Source: CAWIVH01 sp963839475 (lineage in GTDB: Bacteria; Acidobacteriota; UBA6911). From it: a stretch of 64,000 bases of DNA. Positions within the stretch are counted from its first letter, which is position 1. Each line of letters starts with the position of its first letter. The position numbers and the translations under genes are program-made. Of the stretch, positions 52,074 to 61,097 are shown piece after piece. The stretch is taken from positions 62,001 to 126,000 of the forward strand of contig CAWIVH010000017.1 in assembly GCA_963839475.1 (NCBI GenBank). The letters run 5' to 3'. Below the pieces are notes generated by a model, which searched no databases, was not told where the DNA came from, and saw nothing but the letters and a program-made list of their open reading frames with translations.

Positions 52074-53060
52074 ATGACAAATGACCTGAGAATCCCGGAT
52101 TCATTTACCGCCCTCGACCGCTTCCTGGTGGAAAAAACCATTGAAGCGGTTTCTGATGGAATTCAACTGGAGCGCTGGTGCCGCGACCCCGGGCGCAGGA
52201 TCCAAGAGATCCCGCTGGACTTGGGGCGCCCTTATTCGCTGCCAAACCGTGTCTTCGGCTATCTGACCGAGGCCAGCATAGGCGGCACTTCCCGGACGGT
52301 GATCGGAGCGCGGCAGGAAGTCGAGTTCGGCAAGGCTTCAGGTCCCGATCCTGAAGGCGCATTGCAGGAGTACGTTCTCGGGGTTTTCCTCCCCACCGCA
52401 CGATGGACCTATCCTGACGGGCATCCCGGCGGTTTCACATTTGAACAGCTGCTTTTTTGCACGGCCGAAGGTGAAGTGCAAAAATACCCGCCAGGCGTCG
52501 CCGACAGTGCGCAGGATTGGCGCCTTATTGGACCCCGCTATCGCTGGTCCCTGCTTACGGTATTCCTGCATGATTTTGTCATGCGCCTTGGACCCATGAC
52601 CAAGCGCTTTCAGGAAGCGGTATCCGTGGTTCAACATCCGGATTTCATCCATATCATCAAAAGCCCCAAGAAGAATGTCAGGCTCGAGGTAGCCATAGGT
52701 TATCCCTTTATCGATTACGCTCCGATCCCCAACTATTTCGGATTCGGGCCGGGGAAATTCAACTGGGCCATAAAGCTGTTTTCCTTCTGCCTCAGGGATA
52801 ACAACGAGGTCTGCTGCAATATGGACTTTGTGGCCGGCGCCCGCCCGCAAAAGGTGTTCGATTTTGGCAAGAGGATCCCCGATCCGGTTTACGGGACTTC
52901 GGCGGTTCTGAACAAGATTTCCTTCGGCCTCTTTGACGATCGGAGATTCCACGACTGGATGGACTGCCAAATGGCCGCCCAACACGCGCGGGTTCATCAA
53001 GCGCTGATGGAAGGTTCAGCCCGAAAATTCGCCGAGTGGATGGGCAAAAGGCAGAGCTGA
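52074..53060 (+). CDS. Conserved-looking protein of unknown function
   Basis: Not recognised. A 328-residue soluble protein with no signal peptide or membrane segment, rich in aromatic and hydrophobic motifs (GVFLPTARWTYPDGHPGGFT, YPFIDYAPIPNYFGFGPGKF, CCNMDFVAGARPQKVFDFG). Two adjacent cysteines occur in NNEVCCNMDF. The composition and codon use fit a real gene. The ATG has no clear ribosome site. It lies between the mannosidase and D-aminoacylase genes on the same strand, 149 and 57 bases apart, so it may belong to a catabolic operon. Confidence 0.75.
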   Translation: MTNDLRIPDSFTALDRFLVEKTIEAVSDGIQLERWCRDPGRRIQEIPLDLGRPYSLPNRVFGYLTEASIGGTSRTVIGARQEVEFGKASGPDPEGALQEYVLGVFLPTARWTYPDGHPGGFTFEQLLFCTAEGEVQKYPPGVADSAQDWRLIGPRYRWSLLTVFLHDFVMRLGPMTKRFQEAVSVVQHPDFIHIIKSPKKNVRLEVAIGYPFIDYAPIPNYFGFGPGKFNWAIKLFSFCLRDNNEVCCNMDFVAGARPQKVFDFGKRIPDPVYGTSAVLNKISFGLFDDRRFHDWMDCQMAAQHARVHQALMEGSARKFAEWMGKRQS

Positions 53061-53117
53061 ATCCCTCCAGATCAAACCTGCGCGGCCGCGCGCCCCTGCA
53101 ACCAAAAAGGAGAGTGC

Positions 53118-54734
53118 ATGAAATCACTGTTTCCGGGAGCCGCTTTGATCGCCATTCTGGTCGCGGCGACGGCTGCTTCTTCCCCGGCAGAATTTGACCT
53201 GATCCTGCGAAACGGGCGAGTCATCGACGGCAGCGGAAATCCCTGGTATCTCGCCGATGTCGGAATTCGAGCCGGGCGGGTAGAGGCTGTTGGGAAAATC
53301 TGCTCCGGCAGCGAATGTCCGGCGAAGCGCGTATTGGACGCTACGGGCCTCGTCGTAACTCCCGGCTTCATCGACGTTCACACCCATTCCGAAACCGGAA
53401 TCCGTCGCGTCCCGACAGCAGATAACTACCTGTTCGACGGCGTGACCGCTGTCATCACCGGGAACTGCGGCGGATCGGAACCTGACCTGAAGGTTTTTTT
53501 TGATGAGCTCCGGCAGACAGGCATTTCCATCAATCTGGGCTCCCTGATTGGACACAATACGGTGCGGAACGCGATCATGGGCTCGGAGCAGCGAGATCCA
53601 ACCCCGGAAGAACTGGCCCGGATGGAAAAACTGGTGGAAGAAGCAATGAAGCAAGGAGCCATGGGTCTGTCTACCGGGCTTATTTACATCCCTGGAGCCT
53701 ACGCAAAAACTCCGGAAGTAGTTGCTCTCGCCCGTGTCGCCGCACGGTTCCATGGGGTCTACGCCTCGCATATCCGCAATGAGGGAAACGATGAGCACGG
53801 TGGCGTCTTCCAGGCTATTGACGAAGCCATTGACGTGGGCCGCCAAGCCGGACTCCCGGTTGAGATCTCGCATTTCAAAGTAGCCGGGAAACTGGTCTGG
53901 GGGAAAAGCTCGCAAACGCTGGAACAAGTGGAAAATGCGCGCCGCAATGGAATCGACGTAACGGTCGACCAGTACCCCTATGCCGCTTCGAGCACCGGTC
54001 TCAGCGTCCTTCTGCCATCCTGGGCCTATGCAGGCGGACGCGAACAGTTCCTGAAACGGCTGACGGATCCTCCCACACGGAAAAAGATCATGCAGGATGC
54101 AAGGCAGGTGATATTCAATCGCAGCGGATTCCGGCAATTGGACTACGCCGTCGTGGCGCGGTGTGAGTGGAACCCCGCCTTGGAAGGTAAAAGCATCTCA
54201 CAGATCAATCAGGAAAAGGGACGAAAGAAGGACCTTGATGCCGAAATCGAAACCGTCGTGGACCTGCTGGAAAAAGGGGGAGCCCAAATGGTCTACCACT
54301 CGATGAGCGAAGAGGACGTCGAACGGATCATGCGCTACCCCTACACCATGGTAGGCTCGGACGGCGGAATCATCGAATTCGGAAAAGGCGCGCCGCATCC
54401 TCGGAGCTATGGAACAAATGCTCGCGTACTGGGAAGATATGTGAGAGAACGAAAAACGGTGCGGCTGGAGGAAGCTGTTCGCAAAATGACTTCCCTTCCA
54501 GCGCAGCGATTCGGGATGCTGGATCGCGGCCTGATTCGCCCGGGAATGTGGGCCGACATCAATGTGTTCGATGAGAAGACCGTCAGCGATCAGGCGACGT
54601 TCCCGAAGCCGCATGCCTATTCGGCAGGATTCCGCTTCGTGCTGGTGAACGGAGTTCCGGTTATTGAGGAAGGCAAGCATACCGGAGCAAAACCAGGCCA
54701 GATTTTGACCGGGCCGGCAAAACCCTCATTCTGA
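53118..54734 (+). CDS. Secreted N-acyl-D-amino-acid deacylase (D-aminoacylase)
   Basis: Amidohydrolase-superfamily enzyme, 538 residues with a signal peptide (FPGAALIAILVAATAASSPA). The start of the barrel is FDLILRNGRVIDGSGNPWYLADVG. The metal motif is GFIDVHTHSE, the cysteine ligand lies in ITGNCGG, and YASHIRNEG, VEISHFKVAG and VGSDGGIIE follow. It releases D-amino acids from N-acyl derivatives, probably from peptidoglycan or exogenous sources. AAGGAG lies ahead of the ATG. Confidence 0.92.
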   Translation: MKSLFPGAALIAILVAATAASSPAEFDLILRNGRVIDGSGNPWYLADVGIRAGRVEAVGKICSGSECPAKRVLDATGLVVTPGFIDVHTHSETGIRRVPTADNYLFDGVTAVITGNCGGSEPDLKVFFDELRQTGISINLGSLIGHNTVRNAIMGSEQRDPTPEELARMEKLVEEAMKQGAMGLSTGLIYIPGAYAKTPEVVALARVAARFHGVYASHIRNEGNDEHGGVFQAIDEAIDVGRQAGLPVEISHFKVAGKLVWGKSSQTLEQVENARRNGIDVTVDQYPYAASSTGLSVLLPSWAYAGGREQFLKRLTDPPTRKKIMQDARQVIFNRSGFRQLDYAVVARCEWNPALEGKSISQINQEKGRKKDLDAEIETVVDLLEKGGAQMVYHSMSEEDVERIMRYPYTMVGSDGGIIEFGKGAPHPRSYGTNARVLGRYVRERKTVRLEEAVRKMTSLPAQRFGMLDRGLIRPGMWADINVFDEKTVSDQATFPKPHAYSAGFRFVLVNGVPVIEEGKHTGAKPGQILTGPAKPSF

Positions 54735-54805
54735 TAGGGAGGAGCGCCCACGCAGGCTCGCGGTTGGCAGCTTATCCGAAGCAATGGCGCCATATGCGAG
54801 CGTGA

Positions 54806-55495
54806 CTATTTGGAGGCGGTATTGCCGGGGGCATTCCCTTTCCGTTCTTTGTACACGGTCCATGCGATGGGAAGCAGGGACAAAAGCACGACGACAGCGG
54901 CAATTTTATCAATGTGTCGTGCCAGATCGAAATGAAAGGTTTCGGCAACCCAGCCGCCGAGGAAATATCCGGCCAACACCATGCTCCATACCCAGGTCAG
55001 ACCACCGATGGCATTGAAGGCTATAAACGTCGAAAAGCGCATCCGGGTGATGCCCGCCACGATCGGAGCGAAGGTCCGGACAATGGGCACCCAGCGGCCC
55101 ACCACGATAAAAAAAACACCCCAGCGCTGGTAGAACGAATGAGTTTTTTCAAGCCAAAGCTGTTTGAATACGGGGATCCCCGCAAAACTGCGATCGGGCC
55201 AGGTGTACATCCGGTTTCCAAACCACGACCCGATCCAGAAACCGACCTGGTCGCCCGCGATGGCACAAAGCGGTACAAGGATGAGCAAGTGCCACAGCCC
55301 GATCAACGCAGCGCCGTCGGCGCCGGGAACCGCGAGAATGCCGCATAGAACAAGCAGCGAATCGCCGGGTAGAATGGCAAAAAAACCGGTTTCGGCAAAG
55401 ATGATCAGGCAGATCGCGGGCAGGCCGCCCGTGGCGATCAGCCAACGGATCCCGTCAGGATTGAAGAGCCAGAGAAACTTGTGGATCAGTTCCAA
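54806..55495 (-). CDS. DedA-family membrane protein
   Basis: A 229-residue polytopic protein of the DedA/SNARE-associated family, implicated in lipid-carrier flipping. Signatures are FAETGFFAILPGDSLLVLCG near the N-terminus, AIAGDQVGFWIGSWFGNRMY, and FGRWVPIVRTFAP-like GRWVPIVRTFAPIVAGITRM with the conserved arginines. The start is TTG at 55495 with GGGAGG 5 bases upstream; no ATG fits. Convergent with the D-aminoacylase gene. Confidence 0.93.
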   Translation of the reverse strand: MELIHKFLWLFNPDGIRWLIATGGLPAICLIIFAETGFFAILPGDSLLVLCGILAVPGADGAALIGLWHLLILVPLCAIAGDQVGFWIGSWFGNRMYTWPDRSFAGIPVFKQLWLEKTHSFYQRWGVFFIVVGRWVPIVRTFAPIVAGITRMRFSTFIAFNAIGGLTWVWSMVLAGYFLGGWVAETFHFDLARHIDKIAAVVVLLSLLPIAWTVYKERKGNAPGNTASK

Positions 55496-55643
55496 TTCAA
55501 CCTCCCAAGCGGATTAGCAGATCAAGCCCGCGGAATCCTGCGCATGATACACCGAAGGTCCGGCATGTAGAAATCGATTCGAATCGTTTTTATCAGGCGG
55601 GCGTCATTTCCAGGTTCGGACAATGAAGCGGGGGAGCCAAATC

Positions 55644-56114
55644 ATGGACAAATGGTTCATCAGAATTTTTGTTTCGGTTTTCGGATCGATCGGACTGATA
55701 TTCCTCGGTGTTGCGGTCTTCTCGTTCCGGTCTGAATCGGATCAGCGAAGGGGAGCCATACGAGTCCCCGGCCGCATTGTCGATCTCGAGCCGACAAAAG
55801 GAAGCCGCGGGGGAACGCTCTACAAGCCGGTTTTCGAGTTTTACGACAATCAGGACCGGAAACACATGGGAATAGGCTCGGTGGCCAGCAGTCCCCCTTC
55901 TTACAGCCGGGGAGAGGAAGTGACGGTCCTCTACCGGCCTGAGAATCCGGAAAATGCACAGCTGGATTCTTTCCTGGAGGCATGGTTCATGCCGCTCATT
56001 TTTGGATTTTTGGGAAGTGTATTCAGTTCTATTGCCGGTGGCATTATCATCGCCGGGATCAGGCGACGCTCCAAGCATCACTATGAAGACCCGAAGGCTG
56101 CAATCCGGCAGTAG
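55644..56114 (+). CDS. DUF3592-domain membrane protein
   Basis: A 156-residue protein with two transmembrane helices (about 8-26 and 115-140) flanking an extracytoplasmic beta domain. The domain contains VPGRIVDLEPTKG, YKPVFEFYDNQD and RGEEVTVLYRPENPENAQ, the standard DUF3592 pattern. Function unknown. The start at 55644 is preferred over ATG 55623 because GGGGGAG lies 8 bases upstream. Confidence 0.85.
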   Translation: MDKWFIRIFVSVFGSIGLIFLGVAVFSFRSESDQRRGAIRVPGRIVDLEPTKGSRGGTLYKPVFEFYDNQDRKHMGIGSVASSPPSYSRGEEVTVLYRPENPENAQLDSFLEAWFMPLIFGFLGSVFSSIAGGIIIAGIRRRSKHHYEDPKAAIRQ

Positions 56115-56182
56115 GGCCCGTCAATAAATAACATTTGCATTTTGAGTCTTCATGGCTGATCAAAAGCGTCTGTGAACCGGAA

Positions 56183-57625
56183 CTAGCTGTCCAGGCGATC
56201 CGGCGTAAAGCTGGTATGCAATCCCGGATGGATCTTGAATTTCAGGGGCAACCGGGCGATAGGGCCCGCCGCGACATTGAAGGCGTCGAAGAGCAGAAAA
56301 AATACCGCACCTTCTGCCGGCCTGAAATATTCCGATATCACCACCCCTTCGCGCGGATTTTCCGGATTGGGCACGAAATTCGGCTCGCCGCCCAGGTACT
56401 CGCCGCGCGGCACCTGGTAGACGTCCTTCACATCCCCGGCGGCCCAGGAACCGTGCGCCATCTGATCGAAAAACTTGCGCCCCGGCAGCCCGACCGTGCT
56501 CATCCCAAGCATCCAGAAATCATTGTAGGGTTTGCCGGCGAGAGCGGCACCGACATTGGGGAAATCAGGTGTGCGGTCGTACTTCATGCTGACGGTTTCG
56601 ACCAACGACTTCGTTTTCAAATCGATCCAGTACCTGACCGGCCGGCATGGAGCCACGGTGGTGAAAACCTCGGGCAAAGGCCTATACTCCTTGTACACCG
56701 GCTCATCGAGAAGCAGCAGATCCAGGGCCAGCCGGTCGCCATCCTCGAACGCATTGATGGTGTGGAGGCAGTAGCCGCCCCCGGCCTCGACGCTGAAAGC
56801 TTCGCTGGGATAGCCTGCCCTCGGTGTGATGTGGATGCGGCTGGGGACCTCCGGCTTCCACACCAGAGAATCCATCACGGAAAGGCCGTCATTGAGGAAC
56901 CGGCCGAAATCCATAAGCAGCGGTCCAAAGAAAAAAACCATGTGATGCTTCGTAAACGCCATGTCGTGGTTGCAGTACTGGTGAGGCAGCGGGTATCTCG
57001 AGCGCTTGAGCAGGACTCCCGCCGAGTCGAACTCAAAGGTGTTGAGCATGGGTTGGGCGGCGGCAAAATTGATGCCGAAATTCATCAGGTGGCCATCGAA
57101 TTTCGCGTGGGCGGCAAACGGTGTCACATCGTTGATGCGCCCGTGGAAATCGTAGGTTCCCCGGGTCTCGAGGGTAACTGGATCCAGTTCGTAAGGCAGG
57201 GTCTGCTCGCCGAAGGCTACCAACGTTCCGGCATAGCGATAGGCAGCTACGTTGACCGGTCCCTCGAGCATGACGTTGCGATGCAGTTTGTCGCCGGGAA
57301 AAGCAGTACCGAAAGCGCGAAAAATGAAAGTCCCGGCGGCTTCTTCATCCCGGACCTTGGCGGTATCCACAAAACGGTTGGTAAACGTTACCTTTCCAGG
57401 CCCAAAGTGCAAGCGGCAAACCATGCCGTCTCCATCCAGCCAGTGTGTGTAGCTGCGACCACCGCGCTCAAAGCGCGTGGGGCCGTTGATGTAGTAGCTG
57501 CCACGCAGCCATTCGGGAATCCGGCCCTCGATTCCGGTTATCTCATAGCTGGCCGGTGTGGCCTCGAACTGAAAACACCGCTCCAGGAGAGGAGCATTAT
57601 CCATTACTGGCGACGAGGAATTCAT
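56183..57625 (-). CDS. Carotenoid oxygenase (apocarotenoid/stilbene cleavage family)
   Basis: Non-haem iron dioxygenase of the RPE65/CCO family, 480 residues, seven-bladed propeller. The four iron-ligand histidines are in FAAHAK, YCNHDMAF, YCLHTINAF and KIHPGLHTSF. Other markers are LRGSYYINGPTRFERGG and HWLDGDGMVCRLHF. It cleaves polyene or stilbene double bonds. The start at 57625 is preferred because AGGAGG is correctly spaced and the ATGA overlaps the upstream stop. It is translationally coupled to the flavoprotein gene, so the two likely act in one pathway. Confidence 0.92.
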   Translation of the reverse strand: MNSSSPVMDNAPLLERCFQFEATPASYEITGIEGRIPEWLRGSYYINGPTRFERGGRSYTHWLDGDGMVCRLHFGPGKVTFTNRFVDTAKVRDEEAAGTFIFRAFGTAFPGDKLHRNVMLEGPVNVAAYRYAGTLVAFGEQTLPYELDPVTLETRGTYDFHGRINDVTPFAAHAKFDGHLMNFGINFAAAQPMLNTFEFDSAGVLLKRSRYPLPHQYCNHDMAFTKHHMVFFFGPLLMDFGRFLNDGLSVMDSLVWKPEVPSRIHITPRAGYPSEAFSVEAGGGYCLHTINAFEDGDRLALDLLLLDEPVYKEYRPLPEVFTTVAPCRPVRYWIDLKTKSLVETVSMKYDRTPDFPNVGAALAGKPYNDFWMLGMSTVGLPGRKFFDQMAHGSWAAGDVKDVYQVPRGEYLGGEPNFVPNPENPREGVVISEYFRPAEGAVFFLLFDAFNVAAGPIARLPLKFKIHPGLHTSFTPDRLDS

Positions 57626-59361
57626 TGGCAAGCCTCCTGCACGGCTGTTGAGCGTGCAATAAAAGAGTCAAGAGCAAACGGATTAAGATTCCACGCATAG
57701 GTGCCTTCAACACCCGCATGGGCGGCGTAGGCAGCCCGCATGCTGGCGGGATCGAATACCGTATCGCGGAGCTTCAGGCTGGAAATGAAAGATGCATTCT
57801 GGAGAACCTTGGGTTCTTCGAGAACCGCGGCGTGCACATGCGCAAGGATATAACGGGCAAACTCCCTCAACCGCTGGATGTGGGCGTCGAAGAGTGTTTC
57901 AGCCTCCGCAGGCGTAAGTCCGACCTCGTAGAAAAGCTTTTCGGAGTCGCGCAGCGGCTTGATGCTGTAAAAATCGAACAGCACAGGCTGCTCGGTGCCG
58001 ATCCGTCCATTTACTTTTTTCCACTCGTAAAAAGCAGAGAGAAAGGATTGGAGGTTGTGGTTGATCCGCCCCAGGAGGGCGAATTTTCTCAAATAGACCG
58101 GCAGGAAATCCATGTTGGTGAAAAGATCGTTGATCACGGGCACGACGAAGAAACCGAAGTACACCGCCAGTTCCCATGTGTACTTGAGCGAGAAGGCTTC
58201 CTGGTCCCCCAGACAGTTATAACTGATCGAATAGGAGGGGAGATAGGATTCATAAATCGCCCTGGCAGCCTGTTCGTAGAGCCGGCATTTCAGGGCAAGC
58301 TTTTCGGGATCGTCCGTGGCAATGGCATCGCCGATGAACAAGTTCAAGATGGTGATCAGGTCCGCACCCGGACTGTAGAGCGGATCCGAAAAACGTCCCG
58401 ATTCCCCAGCCAGGGCCCAGCGTTGCGCGCTTATGGTTTGCTTTGCGTCATAGGAATAACTGACGTAGCGACCCTCATCGAGGACGCGGCGCTGCGGCAG
58501 GTCGCGCTGAAACAGGGGCCACTTCCGGCAGATAAAATCCAGCATTTTGGTAGAATTGGAAACCTCCGCGGGGTCCAGCACCTGGTGGTCAAAAACCAGG
58601 CCTATGCTGGTCAATCCATGAAGAGGTATGATCCAGAGCCACATTCCTTCGTCGCAGAAATGGTTGGTGGCAAGCAGGAAGGGCATATGCCCGGTTTTCC
58701 TCCTGCGGGCATCGAAAACCACCTCTTTGCGGGACCGTCCCGTCAACCGTTCAACATCCAGGACACCTTCCACCCAGCACCATGTTGATCCATGACGGAT
58801 CATGTTCGGTTCGGAAAGCCCAAGTCGCCGCTTCAGGAAGGCATTGCGCCCGGATGCATCCACGATCCAGCCGCAATCGACCTGGCAACCATCAAAGGTG
58901 AGCCGGTGGTCGCCGGTCTCGGATATATCGACTTTAAGGCCCTGAACACCGCGCAAAAGTTCATACCGCGGATCCGCCTGGTTCAGCTTCAGAAGGTGTG
59001 ATTCGAGCACATTCCGGTCGACCTGGAAGGTCGGGATATTGGAACTTAAACGGATGAAGGACGAACCATACTCCTCGTATCCCTGATTGGCGGTGCTGGT
59101 CGTCTTCCAATGGAACCGGAGGTTGTATTTCAGAAAATGCTCGACAAGCAGATGCTCCTGAAGATCCAGCACTTTAGACAGATAAAAACCGGCGGCCTGC
59201 ACCAGGGATTCGCCGACCTTTTGAGCCGGTCCCGGGAGTTCGGTTCGCTTATCCAAATGAAGGATGGTCTTGTTGGAATTCAGAAGCAGTTGCCGGGCCA
59301 GGCTCAGCCCTGCCTGCCCGGCTCCGATAATGGCTACATCGTACCTGGATCTTTTTGTCAT
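57622..59361 (-). CDS. Flavin-dependent halogenase-like oxidoreductase
   Basis: A 579-residue FAD protein. The dinucleotide motif is AIIGAGQAGLSLARQLLL, followed by VGESLVQAAGFYLSKV. The segment EGMWLWIIPLHGLTSIGLV fits the WxWxIP signature of flavin-dependent halogenases. GRFSDPLYSPGADLITILN contains the second FAD motif. The C-terminal domain of about 200 residues is longer than in simple monooxygenases, as in tryptophan-halogenase-like proteins. Actual halogenation would need the active-site lysine, which I cannot place with confidence. It overlaps the carotenoid oxygenase gene. Possible substrate: a polyene or apocarotenoid. Confidence 0.78.
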   Translation of the reverse strand: MTKRSRYDVAIIGAGQAGLSLARQLLLNSNKTILHLDKRTELPGPAQKVGESLVQAAGFYLSKVLDLQEHLLVEHFLKYNLRFHWKTTSTANQGYEEYGSSFIRLSSNIPTFQVDRNVLESHLLKLNQADPRYELLRGVQGLKVDISETGDHRLTFDGCQVDCGWIVDASGRNAFLKRRLGLSEPNMIRHGSTWCWVEGVLDVERLTGRSRKEVVFDARRRKTGHMPFLLATNHFCDEGMWLWIIPLHGLTSIGLVFDHQVLDPAEVSNSTKMLDFICRKWPLFQRDLPQRRVLDEGRYVSYSYDAKQTISAQRWALAGESGRFSDPLYSPGADLITILNLFIGDAIATDDPEKLALKCRLYEQAARAIYESYLPSYSISYNCLGDQEAFSLKYTWELAVYFGFFVVPVINDLFTNMDFLPVYLRKFALLGRINHNLQSFLSAFYEWKKVNGRIGTEQPVLFDFYSIKPLRDSEKLFYEVGLTPAEAETLFDAHIQRLREFARYILAHVHAAVLEEPKVLQNASFISSLKLRDTVFDPASMRAAYAAHAGVEGTYAWNLNPFALDSFIARSTAVQEACQ

Positions 59362-59429
59362 GGGGGATTTTATGGAGCCTGGCCCGGGAGCCTTGCTGGT
59401 TCCCGGCCAGGCAAAAAAGATTTCAGAAT

Positions 59430-61097
59430 CTATTTTCCGGGTCCGGATTGAGCTACAATTCCTTTCTCCTCATCCACTTTCAGGAACTGATTCACCGCGA
59501 CGTTGGACAGTTTCTGGCGGGTGCCGCTTGGCCATTCGATCTCGACCGATGTCACCTTCGTGTCTTTCCCCAGTCCGAAGGTCAGCGCCATGTCGACCGA
59601 AGAGCAATAGCTCGAGCCGCTGCGAACATAATTCCACTGCTTGCCCGAAGGGCTGTCCACACGAACAACGGCGCCGATGCCATCCCGGTTCGACTTCGTT
59701 CCCGATGTGCGGATGCAAAGCCAGTTGTTCTGGTTTCCGCCATCGTTGCGGAACAGGTAAGCCGGGCCGTGATTGGTGGTGATCAGAATGTCCAGGTCGC
59801 CGTCATGGTCGATATCGCCATACGCGGCTCCACGGGCCACGACGGCCCGGTTGAATTCCGCTCCCATGGTCGGGGTGACGTTCTCGAACTTCTTTTTGCC
59901 GAGGTTGTGGAAAAGGAGCGGCGGCTGCTTGTATTGGATCTTTGGCTGGACCTTTCCGATCTCTTCTTCGATGTGGCCGTTCGCGGTATAGATGTCCTGA
60001 TACCCGTCCAGATCATAATCAAAGAAAAAGACTCCAAACGCGAGCGAGAGCAGGCTGGCGCGACCGACAGCCGACGAGGGGGCTTCGTCCACAAAAAGCC
60101 CGGTACCCTCGTTGTGATAAAGCCCGAGCATCTGGTTCGAGAAGTTGCCCACCAGAAGGTGCGGCCTTCCCGATCTGTCGTAATCCGCAGCGTCCACGCC
60201 CATGGCCCCGCGCGCAACGCCGTCTTCCCCGAATGCCACTCCGGCGGACATGGCGGTCTCGGTGAAGGTACCGTTCTTGTTGTTATGATAAAGCTTGTTC
60301 GGCTGGGTGTCATTCGCGATGAAGATATCGGGCCAACCGTCCATATCGAGATCGAATACGGCTATTCCGAGTGATTTGCTCGTGGGATCCGCGAGGCCTG
60401 CTTTCGCCGTCATATCCGCAAACTTCCCCCCACCGAGATTGCGGTAGAGCTTTACGGAAGTCCCCTTGTAGGATTCGGGGGTGCAATAGGACTTGGTCGC
60501 CCCGTCCAGGGAGCACCAGATATCGCCCTTCGCGGTCCATTGGACATAGTTGGCAATGACAAGATCCAGCTTGCCGTCCTTGTCATAATCCAGCCACGCG
60601 GCGCTGGTCGAGAAATTGGCGTTGTTGATCTCGGAGAGTTTGGTGACATCCTTGAATTTCCCGCCTCCTTCGTTATGGAACAGCCGGTCGCCTTCAAGCG
60701 CGGTGATGAAGACGTCCTCCCGTCCGTCGTTGTCGTAATCGCCGATGGCGACTCCCATGCCATACATTTCAACATCGAGCCCGGAGCCGGCGGTGATATT
60801 GGTAAAGGTCCCGTTCTTGTTGTTTTTATAAAGAGCCGAAAGGGATTTGCGCCCCTTGGGAGCCCAGTCCTTACTGTTGATCAGGAGAGCGTCTACCCAA
60901 CCATCCCCGTCGGCATCGAACAAAGCGCACCCCGAGCCCAAGGTTTCGGGAAGGTACTTTTTGCCGGCCCTCCCGCTGTTGTGGGTGAAATGGATGCCCG
61001 ACGCAGAAGTTATGTCGGTAAACTTGACCCCGGTCGGGGGGACCGCCATCGCAGCCATGGCCACCAAAGCGGATGATAGAGCAACAATGAGTTTCAC
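59430..61097 (-). CDS. CRTAC1-like FG-GAP repeat protein with ASPIC/UnbV domain
   Basis: A 555-residue exported protein with a signal peptide (IVALSSALVAMAAMAVPP). It contains at least six FG-GAP/VCBS calcium-binding repeats such as CALFDADGDGWVDALLI, VAIGDYDNDGREDVFITA and GDIDHDGDLDILIT, building a beta-propeller. A C-terminal ASPIC/UnbV domain follows (RDGIGAVVRVDSPSGKQW, VEIEWPSGTRQKLSNVAVNQ). The GTG start overlaps the stop of the cytochrome gene, with GGAGG 7 bases upstream. The pairing with a multihaem/TPR protein recurs in Acidobacteriota and Planctomycetes; function unknown. Confidence 0.92.
   Translation of the reverse strand: MKLIVALSSALVAMAAMAVPPTGVKFTDITSASGIHFTHNSGRAGKKYLPETLGSGCALFDADGDGWVDALLINSKDWAPKGRKSLSALYKNNKNGTFTNITAGSGLDVEMYGMGVAIGDYDNDGREDVFITALEGDRLFHNEGGGKFKDVTKLSEINNANFSTSAAWLDYDKDGKLDLVIANYVQWTAKGDIWCSLDGATKSYCTPESYKGTSVKLYRNLGGGKFADMTAKAGLADPTSKSLGIAVFDLDMDGWPDIFIANDTQPNKLYHNNKNGTFTETAMSAGVAFGEDGVARGAMGVDAADYDRSGRPHLLVGNFSNQMLGLYHNEGTGLFVDEAPSSAVGRASLLSLAFGVFFFDYDLDGYQDIYTANGHIEEEIGKVQPKIQYKQPPLLFHNLGKKKFENVTPTMGAEFNRAVVARGAAYGDIDHDGDLDILITTNHGPAYLFRNDGGNQNNWLCIRTSGTKSNRDGIGAVVRVDSPSGKQWNYVRSGSSYCSSVDMALTFGLGKDTKVTSVEIEWPSGTRQKLSNVAVNQFLKVDEEKGIVAQSGPGK

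Noticed and set aside
56135..57700. 521-codon plus-strand ORF opposite the carotenoid oxygenase
   Set aside because: Shadow frame. The minus strand carries all four iron-ligand histidine motifs in order.
59355..60374. 339-codon plus-strand ORF opposite the FG-GAP gene
   Set aside because: Shadow of a well-defined FG-GAP/ASPIC protein on the minus strand.
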